This document shows, one piece after another, positions 32,203 to 41,846 of a stretch of DNA of 56,631 bases. The translations under genes and the position numbers were made by a program. The stretch comes from Sulfurovum sp. GTDB taxonomy: Bacteria > Campylobacterota > Campylobacteria > Campylobacterales > Sulfurovaceae. Position 1 is the stretch's first letter; every line of letters begins with the position of its first letter. The stretch is from positions 1 to 56,631 of the forward strand of contig JAGXFO010000004.1 in the NCBI GenBank assembly GCA_024637255.1, written 5' to 3'. Under the pieces are notes generated by a model. The model was not told the origin of the DNA. It saw nothing but the letters and a program-made list of their open reading frames with translations, and did not search any database.

Positions 32203-33732
32203 TTATGCCCTTAACCTCTTAGCAAATTCCAATGCCTCAGCAGTTGGATTCTCCCCCGCAATAATACGTGCTATTTCAGAGATGCGCGCTGAGTCATTCA
32301 ACACTTCTGCCTTACTGTTTTGTCCTGATTTTGTCACTACTATGTGCTGTTGCGCCTTGGCTGAAAGATGCGGCTGATGTGAAATGGCAAAGATTTGATA
32401 TACGGTTGAAAGTTTTTGTATCATTTCAGCTATGGCTATGGATTCATCTCCACTGACATTGGCATCTATCTCATCGAGTATGAGCACGCCCTGCCTAGAG
32501 TTATCTAAAGGAATCGTAGTTGCCATAAGGGCCAAACGCACACGGTTAAACTCTCCTCCGCTAAGCGTAGCTGTTTTTGAAGTACCAAGCAAAACATCTA
32601 CACTATCCTTTCCATTTGCAGTCAAAGTAACCATAGAAAACTCAAAAGTTAGAGCTGGAAGTTTAAGGGTCTTCAAATACCCCGCTAAACGCTGCTCAAG
32701 ACTCTTTGCCTCTTTCTGACGAGACTGAGAGAGTTTTGAAGCAATAATGTTCAGTTCTGAAAACTCTAAAGCCAAAAAAGACTCCAACATGCTCTTGTCT
32801 TTTTCTATGTTCTGATACCCCAAAAGCTCTTTCTCTTTTGCTTCTTTATAAAGTAAAGCTTCCTCTATGCTTCCGTAACGGTTTTTAAGTGCCACAAGGT
32901 CACTAAGACGGTCCAAAACCTCTTCTACATTTATCTCTTCAAGTTGATCTGCAAGATTTTCAGTCTCCTCAAAATCAGCGCGAAGCTGATTCATCGCATC
33001 CGCAAATAGTGATCCGTCTTTATCTAAAAGTCTGTAAACCTCTTCCACGCTGGCTTCAAGAGTAAAAATACCAACCGCGCTTGAGAGTGCATCTTTTATT
33101 TTGTCCATACGCGAAAGATGTTGTTTGACTTTCAGTAATTCTTCTTCCTCACCTACCTGTGGGCTAATGGAAACTATTTTTTCTACTTCATAGTTGGCAT
33201 ACTCTATCAGTTCTGCCAGCTTCGCTTCGTCTTCTTTTATCTTTGAAAGCTGAAGGACTTTATGTTTATAATTCTTATAACGTTTTTTATACTCTTTCAA
33301 TAACAGTTTAAATGTTTTGTCCTTTGAAAGAAGTTGCGTATCAATCATCTCCAAAAGTGTTTCAGACTCAAAACCACCCCTGTCGCGTACAGATAAATAC
33401 TTTACATAAGGCATGAACATTTCAGCCAAAACTTTTTTAGAAATGTTTTGGCCATCTATAAAATAACGGAGCTTATCTTTTTTGAGTGTTTTTATAGTGA
33501 GTTCATTCTCTAATTCATAAGCTTCATTTTCAAGTGTAACAGGTTTCAACAAAGTCACTTCGCACAGAGTTGCTGCACCCTGTGTTGTGTGACCAAAAGC
33601 AGACAATATAGCAGATATCAGTACAGACTTTCCTGCGCCGCTGGGTCCAGTTAACACTACTAATCCGCTATCGAACTCCAACTCTACTTCATCAAAGGCA
33701 ACAAGTTCACGCAAATACAAACGCTCTATCAA
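32203..33732 (-). CDS. recN: DNA repair protein RecN
   Basis: A 509-residue SMC-like ATPase for double-strand break repair. Walker A is GPSGAGKSVLISAI near the N-terminus, the coiled-coil middle spans about 150-350, and the C-terminal half has LSGGEFNRVRLALMA (signature) and VLILDEIDANVSGDES (Walker B and D-loop), then AISHQPHLSAKAQQH. It is somewhat shorter than E. coli RecN, as is common in Campylobacterota. It overlaps nadK by four bases. Confidence 0.93.
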   Translation of the reverse strand: MIERLYLRELVAFDEVELEFDSGLVVLTGPSGAGKSVLISAILSAFGHTTQGAATLCEVTLLKPVTLENEAYELENELTIKTLKKDKLRYFIDGQNISKKVLAEMFMPYVKYLSVRDRGGFESETLLEMIDTQLLSKDKTFKLLLKEYKKRYKNYKHKVLQLSKIKEDEAKLAELIEYANYEVEKIVSISPQVGEEEELLKVKQHLSRMDKIKDALSSAVGIFTLEASVEEVYRLLDKDGSLFADAMNQLRADFEETENLADQLEEINVEEVLDRLSDLVALKNRYGSIEEALLYKEAKEKELLGYQNIEKDKSMLESFLALEFSELNIIASKLSQSRQKEAKSLEQRLAGYLKTLKLPALTFEFSMVTLTANGKDSVDVLLGTSKTATLSGGEFNRVRLALMATTIPLDNSRQGVLILDEIDANVSGDESIAIAEMIQKLSTVYQIFAISHQPHLSAKAQQHIVVTKSGQNSKAEVLNDSARISEIARIIAGENPTAEALEFAKRLRA

Positions 33733-34604
33733 TTTGCATCACCCCATGAGAGTTTTTCCCTCAATACTGAAAAATAATTACGATCTTTTCTATGGAGTAA
33801 TTCTGCTCCTTCTGCTGCGCCTCTGATGCTAAGTATATCACCTTCATGCATGTCATAATAATCTTGCCCGTCTATGACTGCTATGACTTTTTCTTCTGGC
33901 GAAGAAAGCTCTATGGTAAAATCCGCAGGTACAACAAGTGGACGCTGATTGCTTAACGAATGTGCCAAAATAGGTGTCAAAATAAAAGCTTGTGTCAGCG
34001 GATACATCATGGGACCTCCAGCCGAAAGGCTATAGGCTGTTGAACCAGTAGGCGTTGAAATAATAAGCCCGTCCCCCTTGTAGGTATTGAACCATTCTCC
34101 GTCAATAGATGCGTTTATTTTTGCCATTTTAGAAACAACAGGGCGGGTAATCACTACATCATTAAAGGCAAAAAACTTTTGTTCTTTTCCTTCTTTTGTT
34201 TTCAGGCATCCTTCTATCATCATTCTGTTGTCTATACGATACTCGCCAGCAAAAAGCTGTTCCAGGAAATTATCAACATCTTCTATGGTAATGTCTGCTA
34301 AAAAACCCAGGTTGCCTGCATTAATACCCACTACAGGTTTGTGATAGCCGTAACTGCGACGTACCAAAGAGAGTAATGTGCCATCACCGCCAAGAGAAAC
34401 TAAAAAATCGGCCTCTTCACACATCTTATCAAAATCTAATCCCTCAAGACCTATCATTTTAGCCGAACGTTCCGCAATAAGCACGCGCAAACCTTTTGCC
34501 TCAAACTGTGCTTTTATTTTTTCATAAATGGGTTTGATCTCTAATGTGTCAGGCTTCAGCACAAAGCCTGCTGTTTTAATCTGCGCTAATTTTTTCAAGA
34601 GCAT
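33729..34604 (-). CDS. nadK: NAD kinase
   Basis: Phosphorylates NAD to NADP. The 291 residues contain the GGDGT motif (SLGGDGTLLSLVRR), the second motif GDGLIISTPTGSTAYSLSAGG and the C-terminal substrate site. It precedes recN in a two-gene unit, an order common in Campylobacterota. The ATG at 34604 follows GGAGAGG, close but acceptable. Confidence 0.95.
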   Translation of the reverse strand: MLLKKLAQIKTAGFVLKPDTLEIKPIYEKIKAQFEAKGLRVLIAERSAKMIGLEGLDFDKMCEEADFLVSLGGDGTLLSLVRRSYGYHKPVVGINAGNLGFLADITIEDVDNFLEQLFAGEYRIDNRMMIEGCLKTKEGKEQKFFAFNDVVITRPVVSKMAKINASIDGEWFNTYKGDGLIISTPTGSTAYSLSAGGPMMYPLTQAFILTPILAHSLSNQRPLVVPADFTIELSSPEEKVIAVIDGQDYYDMHEGDILSIRGAAEGAELLHRKDRNYFSVLREKLSWGDAN

Positions 34605-34709
34605 CCTCTCCCTTTATTTAATTAATTAATGTTAGCGTAGCATAATGTTGCTTTGTAGTTCAGAACGATGTCAAATTGTAATACTTTTAACCCTTAAACT
34701 ACTTTTAGC

Positions 34710-34715
34710 TATAAT
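34710..34715 (+). promoter_or_regulatory. -10 promoter element for aspS
   Basis: Perfect TATAAT 31 bases before the GTG start, without a clear -35 box. Confidence 0.5.
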
Positions 34716-34745
34716 CGCGCCAAACTTAATGATAGAGGATTGCTC

Positions 34746-36497
34746 GTGAGAACACATTATTGTGCTGAGATTAACGAAAAACATATCGGTGAAGAAGTCA
34801 CTGTAGCAGGCTGGGTTTCTAGCCGCAGAGATCATGGTGGACTTATATTCATTGACCTTAGAGACAAAGATGAAGTCATACAGCTTGTTTGTGACCCAGC
34901 AGATAACGCTGATGCACACAAAATAGCTGAAGACATAAGAGATCAGTTTGTCATTGTTGCTACCGGGACTATGCGAGCACGTGGCGAAGGGCTTGAAAAC
35001 CCTAAACTCAAAACAGGCAAAGTCGAAATGGTAGTAGACAAACTTGTCATAGAAAACCGCTCGAAACCTATGCCTTTTGAGCTTAACGATGAAAAAGTAA
35101 ATGAAGAGATCAAGCTTAAGTACCGCTATCTGGAACTTAGAACCCAGAAGTCTTATGACATTTTCAAACTTCGTTCCAAAGCAACCATAGCGGCACGTAA
35201 TGCACTTGATGAGCTTGACTTTCTGGAAGTTGAGACACCTATCCTCACCAAATCTACACCAGAAGGAGCTAGAGATTACCTTGTGCCGTCTCGTGTACAT
35301 GGCGGTGAATTCTATGCACTTCCACAGTCTCCACAACTTTTTAAACAACTTCTTATGGTAGGTGGTTTTGACCGTTACTTCCAAATAGCAAAATGTTTCA
35401 GAGACGAAGACTTGAGAGCGGACAGACAACCTGAGTTTACCCAGATAGATGTCGAGATGTCTTTCTGTGATCAGGAAGATGTCATCACCGTAGCAGAGAA
35501 ACTCATTCATAACATCTTTAGCAAATGTGGCTTTGACATCCCTACTACATTTAAACGTATGCCTTACTCTGAAGCAATGGAAAACTACGGTTCAGACAAA
35601 CCAGATATGCGGTATGATCTAAAAATGGTAGACGTCATAGACATTTTTGAGAGATGTGATAATGAGATTTTCTCAAGCATTGCAAAAACACCTAAAAAGA
35701 ACCGTATCAAAGCACTCAAAGTGACAAAAGGTGATGAGATCTTCTCAAAACGCCAAATGAAAGGTTTTGAAGACTACGTTCGCAAATTTGGAGCATCTGG
35801 GCTTGGCTACTTCCAAATGAAAGAAGACGGTCTCAAAGGTCCTCTTGCTAAATTCTTTACCGAAGATGATCTACAGGCCATTATAGACAGATGTGAACTT
35901 GAACTTGGTGATGCAGTATTCTTTGGTGCAGGTGAGAAAAAACTGGTGCTTGATTATATGGGTCGCTTCCGTATCTACCTTGCAGAGATCATGGAAATCA
36001 TCCCTAAAGATACTTTCGAGTTTTTATGGGTGATGGACTTCCCTATGTTTGAAGTAGAAAACGGTAGAGTCAAAGCGCTTCATCATCCTTTTACACAGCC
36101 AAAATCACTAGACTATGAAGATATTGAAGATATAGAGTCTATCGCTTATGACATCGTACTTAACGGTACAGAGCTTGGCGGTGGGTCTATCCGTATTCAT
36201 AAAGAAGAAATGCAGGCAGAGATATTTAAACTTCTTGGTATCGCCGAAGAAGAAGCACGGGAAAAATTTGGCTTCTTGCTTGATGCGCTCAAGTTTGGTG
36301 CCCCGCCACATGGTGGTTTTGCACTGGGTCTTGACAGACTCATTATGCTTATGACAGGAAGCTCAAGCATACGTGAAGTTATAGCATTCCCTAAAACACA
36401 AAAAGCACAGTGTCTTCTTACTCAGGCACCAAGCCCGGTAGATGACGAACAACTTAAAGAATTAAGCCTAAGAATCAGACAAACTTCAGCATCTTAG
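34746..36497 (+). CDS. aspS: Aspartyl-tRNA synthetase (bacterial type, probably non-discriminating)
   Basis: A 583-residue class IIb synthetase: an N-terminal OB-fold anticodon-binding domain (GWVSSRRDHGGLIFIDLRD), catalytic motif 2 around FRDEDLRADRQPEFTQID, and motif 3 GLDRLIMLMTGSSSIREVIA, with the bacterial insertion domain between. I use GTG at 34746: GAGG lies seven bases upstream and the protein then begins RTHYCAEINEKHIG, the family norm. A TTG two codons earlier is too close to that ribosome site. In Campylobacterota this enzyme usually also charges tRNA-Asn for GatCAB; that is family knowledge. Confidence 0.95.
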   Translation: MRTHYCAEINEKHIGEEVTVAGWVSSRRDHGGLIFIDLRDKDEVIQLVCDPADNADAHKIAEDIRDQFVIVATGTMRARGEGLENPKLKTGKVEMVVDKLVIENRSKPMPFELNDEKVNEEIKLKYRYLELRTQKSYDIFKLRSKATIAARNALDELDFLEVETPILTKSTPEGARDYLVPSRVHGGEFYALPQSPQLFKQLLMVGGFDRYFQIAKCFRDEDLRADRQPEFTQIDVEMSFCDQEDVITVAEKLIHNIFSKCGFDIPTTFKRMPYSEAMENYGSDKPDMRYDLKMVDVIDIFERCDNEIFSSIAKTPKKNRIKALKVTKGDEIFSKRQMKGFEDYVRKFGASGLGYFQMKEDGLKGPLAKFFTEDDLQAIIDRCELELGDAVFFGAGEKKLVLDYMGRFRIYLAEIMEIIPKDTFEFLWVMDFPMFEVENGRVKALHHPFTQPKSLDYEDIEDIESIAYDIVLNGTELGGGSIRIHKEEMQAEIFKLLGIAEEEAREKFGFLLDALKFGAPPHGGFALGLDRLIMLMTGSSSIREVIAFPKTQKAQCLLTQAPSPVDDEQLKELSLRIRQTSAS

Positions 36498-36500
36498 ATT

Positions 36501-36538
36501 TTTTTATTGTATTTTTTGTACATAATAAGTACAATAAA
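36501..36538 (+). terminator. Stem-loop terminator after aspS
   Basis: Arms TTTTATTGTA / TACAATAAAA (10 bp), with an alternative inner TTGTAC / GTACAA stem, start four bases after the aspS stop. Confidence 0.55.
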
Positions 36539-36551
36539 AAAAAGGAAAATT

Positions 36552-36821
36552 ATGTCCACAATAAATATGTCAATATTAGGTACATCAATATTGCTTGCCA
36601 GAGGTACTAATATTCATAACCAACTAACATTGATTATCAATTCTGTACATGATAATGAATATTTCAAAGCACTAAAATTACAATTAAATATGATTTATAA
36701 TAGTGATAACACTAAAGAGAATAGAGATAAATTACAAGACTTTATTCTAAAACATAGTGAAGAAATTTATTTAAAATATTCTGAACTGGGAGATAATAAC
36801 TTTAGCTACGGTTTAAAATAG
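36552..36821 (+). CDS. Small protein of unknown function
   Basis: An 89-residue protein with a hydrophobic start (STINMSILGTSILLARGTNI), then a helical, Asn- and Lys-rich sequence. AAGGAAAA precedes the ATG at 36552; the frame is open upstream to 36507, inside the terminator region. No family recognised. Codon use is more AT-rich than in flanking aspS and adk, so it may be a recent arrival. Confidence 0.6.
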   Translation: MSTINMSILGTSILLARGTNIHNQLTLIINSVHDNEYFKALKLQLNMIYNSDNTKENRDKLQDFILKHSEEIYLKYSELGDNNFSYGLK

Positions 36822-36917
36822 CTGAGAGAAGATAGTAAAATATTTTGGGTTGAGGGGCTAGTCAATTTAGGGAGCTTGCTTTTTGTTATTCAAAAAATTA
36901 AATAAAAAAGGACACAA

Positions 36918-37508
36918 ATGAAAAAATTATTCTTAATCATCGGAGCGCCAGGTTCTGGAAAAACAACCGACGCAAGTATCATTGCTCAAAAAAATGACAA
37001 CATTGTACACTACTCCACAGGCGACATGCTTAGAGAAGAAGTAGGAAGCGGATCTAAACTTGGCAAAGAGATAGAAAGCTATATTTCCAAAGGTGCACTT
37101 GTGCCGCTTAAGATCATCGTAGACACTATCGTATCTGCTATCAAAAATGCTCCTGTAGACAATGTGCTTATAGACGGATACCCAAGAAGTACAGAGCAAA
37201 TGACAGCTTTTGATGCACTCGTATCCAAGGAAGATGGCATCGAACTTGCATCAGTGATCGAAGTAAGAGTAAGTGAACAAGTAGCCAAAGACAGAATCCT
37301 TGGGCGTGCAGCAGATGCTAAGCCGGGGGAAGAGCGTTCAGATGACTCCGTAGAAGTATTCTTTGACAGAATGAAAATTTATACAGATCCTCTAGCTGAG
37401 ATACAAGCATTCTATACAAACAAAGGGCTCTTGACGGTCATTAGCGGCGAAAGAACACTTGAAGAGGTTGTTAAAGACATGGAAACATTTGTAAAGAGTA
37501 AGATCTAA
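36918..37508 (+). CDS. adk: Adenylate kinase
   Basis: Converts AMP and ATP to two ADP. The P-loop is GAPGSGKTTD, followed by YSTGDMLREEV (AMP site), DGYPRSTEQM and GRAADAKPGEERSDDS in the short lid. The 196-residue length and absence of a zinc lid indicate the short form. AAAGGA precedes the ATG. A strong terminator starts in its stop codon. Confidence 0.95.
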   Translation: MKKLFLIIGAPGSGKTTDASIIAQKNDNIVHYSTGDMLREEVGSGSKLGKEIESYISKGALVPLKIIVDTIVSAIKNAPVDNVLIDGYPRSTEQMTAFDALVSKEDGIELASVIEVRVSEQVAKDRILGRAADAKPGEERSDDSVEVFFDRMKIYTDPLAEIQAFYTNKGLLTVISGERTLEEVVKDMETFVKSKI

Positions 37509-37544
37509 TACAAATTACCCGCTGACATAGCGGGTAATTTGTAT
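37508..37544 (+). terminator. Rho-independent terminator after adk
   Basis: A perfect 16-bp stem (core TTACCCGCT / AGCGGGTAA) with a five-base loop, followed by T-rich sequence. Confidence 0.9.
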
Positions 37545-37736
37545 TTCTATATTTTTAAATTCATTCATTTTTTATTAGCTCCCCTTTAAATTATCACTCT
37601 GCTTGACTTTCCTTTTATATTATAAAAACTAATATTACTCAATTAATAAAAAAATAAATACAAAATAGCTAAATATACTTTAATGTTAAATAGAATTTAG
37701 ATAGCATGAGGTACATTAATTATTAAGGACAAGAAA

Positions 37737-39056
37737 ATGAACGTAAAAACAACAAGAACATTAGGTAAACTCATTACACTTTCACTCATAGCTTCAACAA
37801 TGATTCATGCAACCAATGGAGATAATCTTATCGCTTTGGGCACAAAAGCAAGAGGTATGGGTGGAACTGGTATCGCCATAAGTCATGGTGCAGAATCAGG
37901 TTTAAGCAACCCGGCTCTTATAACAAGTGTGGAAAGCACTGAGATTACATTCGGCGGTACTCTTTTTATGCCAGATATTAAAACTGGTTTTGGAAACTCA
38001 ACTTTTGGTCAGCCAGCTACATTAACAACAAGTGATGCAGATCTTAATATGATACCAGAAGTTTCTATCGCACACAAGATCAATGACAATTGGTACATTG
38101 GTGTAGGTATGTGGGGAACTGCGGGCATGGGAACAGACTACTCAAATGCTGGTCAAGATGCATTTGGGCAAAATATAAATATGGGTATGGTTACCAACCT
38201 GCAACTTATGCAATTCGGTGTGCCTATTGCTTATAAAACAGGGGGCTTAAGTCTTGCCGTGACACCAATTGTGCAGTATGGTAACTTAGATATTGATTAT
38301 GATGGTAATTTATTAGCAGGTGTTAATGCTCCTAATCAACCTATGCCATATAATTTTGTACCAGTTAATGCTGGTGCAGGAATAGCACAAGACTTTGGTT
38401 TTGGCTACAACTTGGGTATTGCTTATGATTTTGCCGCACAGGGAATGGCTGGTCTTACTTTAGGTGCTACTTATAAATCTTCAATCGAAATGGATTATGA
38501 TAATCAACTCACTTCAGCTACACAACCTTTTGTGAATATGGGCATATTCCCTGCTGGAGCCATCACTGATACACTTGAGCAGCCTTCTGAGTATGGTGCA
38601 GGTATCGCGTATGTAACGGGTCAACACACTTTTGCTTTTGACTATAAAAAAATACAATGGTCAGATACTAAAGGCTATGGTGACTTTGGATGGGAAGATC
38701 AGGATGTTTATGCATTTGGTTACCAATATGCTCAAGACAACTGGGCTTTAAGAGCTGGTTATAACTATGCTGACTCTGCGGTAGTTGAACAAAATGGTGC
38801 AACTCCAAGTGGAGCTGCGCTCAACTTCTTTAATCTTCTTGGCTTCCCCGCAACAGCCGAAAGTCATTATACAGTAGGTGGTAGTTATGTATTTAGTGAA
38901 CAGTTTTCGGTTGACTTGGCATATGTTTACGCTCCAAAAACTACTGAAACATTTGGCTTGAGTGCATTCCAGAGTTACAGCAACTATAATCCTGATTCAA
39001 TTACTACAAGCCACAGAGAAGACAGTATTTCTTTTCAGTTAGTGTATAAGTTTTAA
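37737..39056 (+). CDS. OmpP1/FadL/TodX family outer-membrane transporter
   Basis: A 439-residue barrel with signal peptide ending IASTMIHA. The conserved N-terminal hatch is NLIALGTKARGMGGTGIAIS, with GAESGLSNPAL following, the NPA pattern of FadL. Long barrel strands end in the aromatic SFQLVYKF. Family members import hydrophobic compounds such as fatty acids or aromatics. AAGGA precedes the ATG. It is monocistronic, with terminators before and after, and a 190-base AT-rich upstream region in which I see no clear operator. Confidence 0.88.
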   Translation: MNVKTTRTLGKLITLSLIASTMIHATNGDNLIALGTKARGMGGTGIAISHGAESGLSNPALITSVESTEITFGGTLFMPDIKTGFGNSTFGQPATLTTSDADLNMIPEVSIAHKINDNWYIGVGMWGTAGMGTDYSNAGQDAFGQNINMGMVTNLQLMQFGVPIAYKTGGLSLAVTPIVQYGNLDIDYDGNLLAGVNAPNQPMPYNFVPVNAGAGIAQDFGFGYNLGIAYDFAAQGMAGLTLGATYKSSIEMDYDNQLTSATQPFVNMGIFPAGAITDTLEQPSEYGAGIAYVTGQHTFAFDYKKIQWSDTKGYGDFGWEDQDVYAFGYQYAQDNWALRAGYNYADSAVVEQNGATPSGAALNFFNLLGFPATAESHYTVGGSYVFSEQFSVDLAYVYAPKTTETFGLSAFQSYSNYNPDSITTSHREDSISFQLVYKF

Positions 39057-39065
39057 TCATACTTT

Positions 39066-39099
39066 TTAGTCATAGATGCTTTTTGGCATCTATGACTAA
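39066..39099 (+). terminator. Terminator after FadL-type gene
   Basis: 14-bp stem TTAGTCATAGATGC / GCATCTATGACTAA with a six-base loop, nine bases past the stop. Confidence 0.75.
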
Positions 39100-39156
39100 T
39101 TCATATTTAAATACTTCCCTTGTTTTCCTAACTTCTATATTTTTAAAATAATATAT

Positions 39157-40071
39157 TTATCTTTTTAGCATCTCTTCTAACGTCAATTTCACATTCTCCC
39201 CCAAAGCATTGACGTCATAACCGCCCTCCAAAAAGAAGACAAAAGGAACATCTGCACTGTCCAATATAAGCCTAACCATGCTTCTTATACCATCAAATGT
39301 AATGTTCAATTGCGCCAAAGGATCACTCTCATGCAAATCATATCCTGCTGAGACTAAAATAATATCTGGGTTAAAAGTCTTGACACGAGGAAGCAGGTCA
39401 TTTTCATAAATATCAAGCAACTCTGCATCCGTACTTTCTGGCATCATTAAAAAATTTGCGGTATAGCCCTCCCCTGATCCTTTTCCTCTATCTGCTTCTG
39501 CACCCGTACCGGGATAAGCATAAGCTTGATGTGACGAGAAATAAAATACAGAGTCATCATCGTAAAATGTATCTTGCGTACCATTGCCATGATGCACATC
39601 AAAGTCAATAATCATCACTTTTTTATATCCTATACTCTGGGCATAACGTGCGGCTATTGCTATATTGTTAAAAAGACAAAAACCCATAGACCTGCCAGGT
39701 GTGGCATGGTGACCAGGGGGTCTAACCGCACAAAAAACCCGTTCAAACTCTTTTGATTCTATACCGTCTAAAGCAACTATTCCTGCTCCAACGGCCATAA
39801 CTGCTGCATTATAAGAGTCTCTACTGCAAATGGTATCTGAATCGATATTTCCACCGCTCATGCTTGTATTTTTTATCGTTTCTATATGTTCTGGTGAATG
39901 CACCAGTTCGAGTATGGCTTTAGATACTTTTATAGGAGATTTAAATATAAGTGATGTACTTAATGGTTTAATGACTTTATTGATGGCCATAAGCCTCTTG
40001 GCAGACTCCGGATGCATTGGCCCAGTATCATGCTTTAGATAGATGTCATCTGTTATATAAGCTACTTTCAT
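39157..40071 (-). CDS. Histone deacetylase family zinc hydrolase (AcuC/amidohydrolase-like)
   Basis: A 304-residue class II-type deacetylase fold. The charge-relay and zinc residues are visible: RPPGHHATPGRSMGFCLFNN, DFDVHHGNGTQD and SAGYDLHESDPLA. In bacteria such enzymes deacetylate acetyl-CoA synthetase, polyamines or other small substrates; the real one is unknown. The gene starts seven bases after the stop of the small gene at 40079-40363, so they may be co-transcribed. Confidence 0.88.
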   Translation of the reverse strand: MKVAYITDDIYLKHDTGPMHPESAKRLMAINKVIKPLSTSLIFKSPIKVSKAILELVHSPEHIETIKNTSMSGGNIDSDTICSRDSYNAAVMAVGAGIVALDGIESKEFERVFCAVRPPGHHATPGRSMGFCLFNNIAIAARYAQSIGYKKVMIIDFDVHHGNGTQDTFYDDDSVFYFSSHQAYAYPGTGAEADRGKGSGEGYTANFLMMPESTDAELLDIYENDLLPRVKTFNPDIILVSAGYDLHESDPLAQLNITFDGIRSMVRLILDSADVPFVFFLEGGYDVNALGENVKLTLEEMLKR

Positions 40072-40078
40072 AATATTA

Positions 40079-40363
40079 TTATACTTTGTTTTTTAGCGTA
40101 GCAATCTCAAGTTTTAATTTTTCTATCTCTTTTTTCAGTAGTGTATTCTCTTTTCGCAGACCATAGGGCTCCCTCTTCTCTTCCGGGACAACAGTCTTGA
40201 TAATCTTATCTTCAATATCTTTATCTATGACTACATAAACTACATCTTTGCCTTTTTCTAGTACATTTTCTGTTGGTATTTGACCTGATTTGATCATTTT
40301 CACCACATTGAACATACTCAATTTGTGTTTGATTGCATAGGTCTTAATTGTTATTCTTTCCAT
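40079..40363 (-). CDS. Small helical protein, possible DNA-binding with coiled-coil tail
   Basis: A 94-residue protein. Residues about 5-50 (TIKTYAIKHKLSMFNVVKMI) look like a MerR-type or excisionase-like helix-turn-helix, and residues about 66-94 (RKENTLLKKEIEKLKLEIAT) form a leucine-rich coiled coil. It is upstream of the deacetylase-like gene by seven bases. The family is not recognised; the DNA-binding call is an inference. Confidence 0.65.
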   Translation of the reverse strand: MERITIKTYAIKHKLSMFNVVKMIKSGQIPTENVLEKGKDVVYVVIDKDIEDKIIKTVVPEEKREPYGLRKENTLLKKEIEKLKLEIATLKNKV

Positions 40364-40422
40364 GAGTATCCTGATTTATTTTAGATAGGGTATAATAGGA
40401 TAATTACCATAAAGGATTTCAC

Positions 40423-40974
40423 ATGTATATTAAAAAAAATAACCCTCTAGCTATATTGCTTTTCATCTCACTGCTTTTTACCCAAATTTCATTAGCAAAA
40501 TCTGCCAGCAACATCAATGCAGATGTAGATGCGGCTATAGAAAAATTTGAAAGAGAAGTTCCAGGTGGAGCGAACTTTCTTCCTAAAGTTAAAGGGTACC
40601 TTGTCTTTCCTGCCGTTATCAAAGGGGGGTTTATTTTCGGTGCCGAATATGGAGAAGGTGCTCTGCGCATTAATGGTACTACAAAACATTTTTACAGTAT
40701 GACATCTGGTTCTATAGGGTACCAAATAGGAGGGCAAGTGTACTCCGTTATAATTGCCTTTGTCTCACAGAATGCTTTAGATAATTTTATCAGAAGTAAT
40801 GGATGGGAAGCCGGTGTAGATGGTTCAATCGCTGTGGCAGAATGGGGAAAAGGTAAAGATCTTACAAGTATTAGCTATGAAAAACCGATTGTTGCATTTA
40901 TCTATGGCCAAAAAGGTTTAATGGCAAGTGCAAGTATAAAAGGGACTAAATTTCAGAGAATCATACCCCACTAA
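40423..40974 (+). CDS. SYLF (Ysc84-like) lipid-binding domain protein
   Basis: A 183-residue secreted protein with an N-terminal signal (LAILLFISLLFTQISLA). The SYLF core is intact: FLPKVKGYLVFPAVIKGGFI, then GAEYGEGAL, YSMTSGSIGYQIGGQVYSVI and FVSQNALDNF. SYLF proteins bind membranes; the bacterial role is unclear. It is convergent with the radical SAM gene, overlapping its stop by four bases. Confidence 0.85.
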   Translation: MYIKKNNPLAILLFISLLFTQISLAKSASNINADVDAAIEKFEREVPGGANFLPKVKGYLVFPAVIKGGFIFGAEYGEGALRINGTTKHFYSMTSGSIGYQIGGQVYSVIIAFVSQNALDNFIRSNGWEAGVDGSIAVAEWGKGKDLTSISYEKPIVAFIYGQKGLMASASIKGTKFQRIIPH

Positions 40975-41843
40975 TTATTAAATCTTTCTTTGTAAGAGCA
41001 CTTCTGGCAAAGCTCCTCAACGGCTTTGCCAACCTTAAATCCCTCCAACATATTTACACTACGCTTGGCAGTTAAAATATCATCAAGACTCTGATGGTGC
41101 AAATCTCCAAGTTCTATAACCCCATCACAGTCTAAACAGCATGGCACAACTTTTCCATTAGCCAAAATAGCCACATGGGATTGAAGTCCCTGGCATGTAC
41201 CGTCTCCGTAATTCTCATTTTTTAATGAGGGCCATTCAAAGTAATTATCAAAATGTACAAGCACCTTAGATGCCAAACGTATACTCTTTGGTCTCTCTTT
41301 ATAGATGGTTTCCACATTAAGTGTAGCATCAAAAGAAGAGGAGAGTTTATCAAAAAGTGTTTCATTAAAGGTACGCTCACTCATGAGCTCATCCAAATTC
41401 CATACACGTAAGTTTATAAACAACTCTTCTTCTCTTTCTAATTTAGCTTTACAGAGCGAAAGTACCGGAGTAACATATTGATCAAATGTTAAAGAGGTAT
41501 CATTTTTATTAAAACTGTTCAGTGAAATATTAATCTGTTTTACGCAGGGATGAAAAAGTGTATCATAAGAATGCTTCTTTAAAAAGTATCCGCTGGTTGT
41601 CAGCATAGCCTTGAGACCATGTGTATGCAAAATGTCCAGATAGGCGCTAAGGTTTGATTGCGTAAGCGGATCTCCTACAACATGGCAGGCTATTTCTTTG
41701 GTGTATCTTTTGGCTTGAATGACAATAGATTCAAAGAATTCCAAATCCATCTCTTTAGAAGGCAAAGACTTTGTAGGGCAGAAACTGCATGACAGTCCGC
41801 ATACATTTGTGATCTCAATATATATACGGTAAAATTTCATCAA
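40971..41843 (-). CDS. Radical SAM protein with SPASM-like C-terminus
   Basis: A 290-residue enzyme. The [4Fe-4S] motif CGLSCSFC (C15, C19, C22) binds S-adenosylmethionine. The C-terminal segment CQGLQSHVAILANGKVVPCC, then CDGVIELGD and LCQKC is a SPASM-type site for one or two further clusters. Such enzymes modify peptides or proteins, or act as anaerobic maturases. The start is either of two adjacent ATGs. It is three bases downstream of the secreted unknown gene at 41847, on the same strand, so that protein could be its partner or substrate. Confidence 0.82.
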   Translation of the reverse strand: MMKFYRIYIEITNVCGLSCSFCPTKSLPSKEMDLEFFESIVIQAKRYTKEIACHVVGDPLTQSNLSAYLDILHTHGLKAMLTTSGYFLKKHSYDTLFHPCVKQINISLNSFNKNDTSLTFDQYVTPVLSLCKAKLEREEELFINLRVWNLDELMSERTFNETLFDKLSSSFDATLNVETIYKERPKSIRLASKVLVHFDNYFEWPSLKNENYGDGTCQGLQSHVAILANGKVVPCCLDCDGVIELGDLHHQSLDDILTAKRSVNMLEGFKVGKAVEELCQKCSYKERFNN

Positions 41844-41846
41844 TAG

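Noticed and set aside
34671..35510. 279-codon minus-strand frame opposite aspS
   Set aside because: It is Cys/Phe/Tyr-rich antisense shadow of a highly conserved gene.
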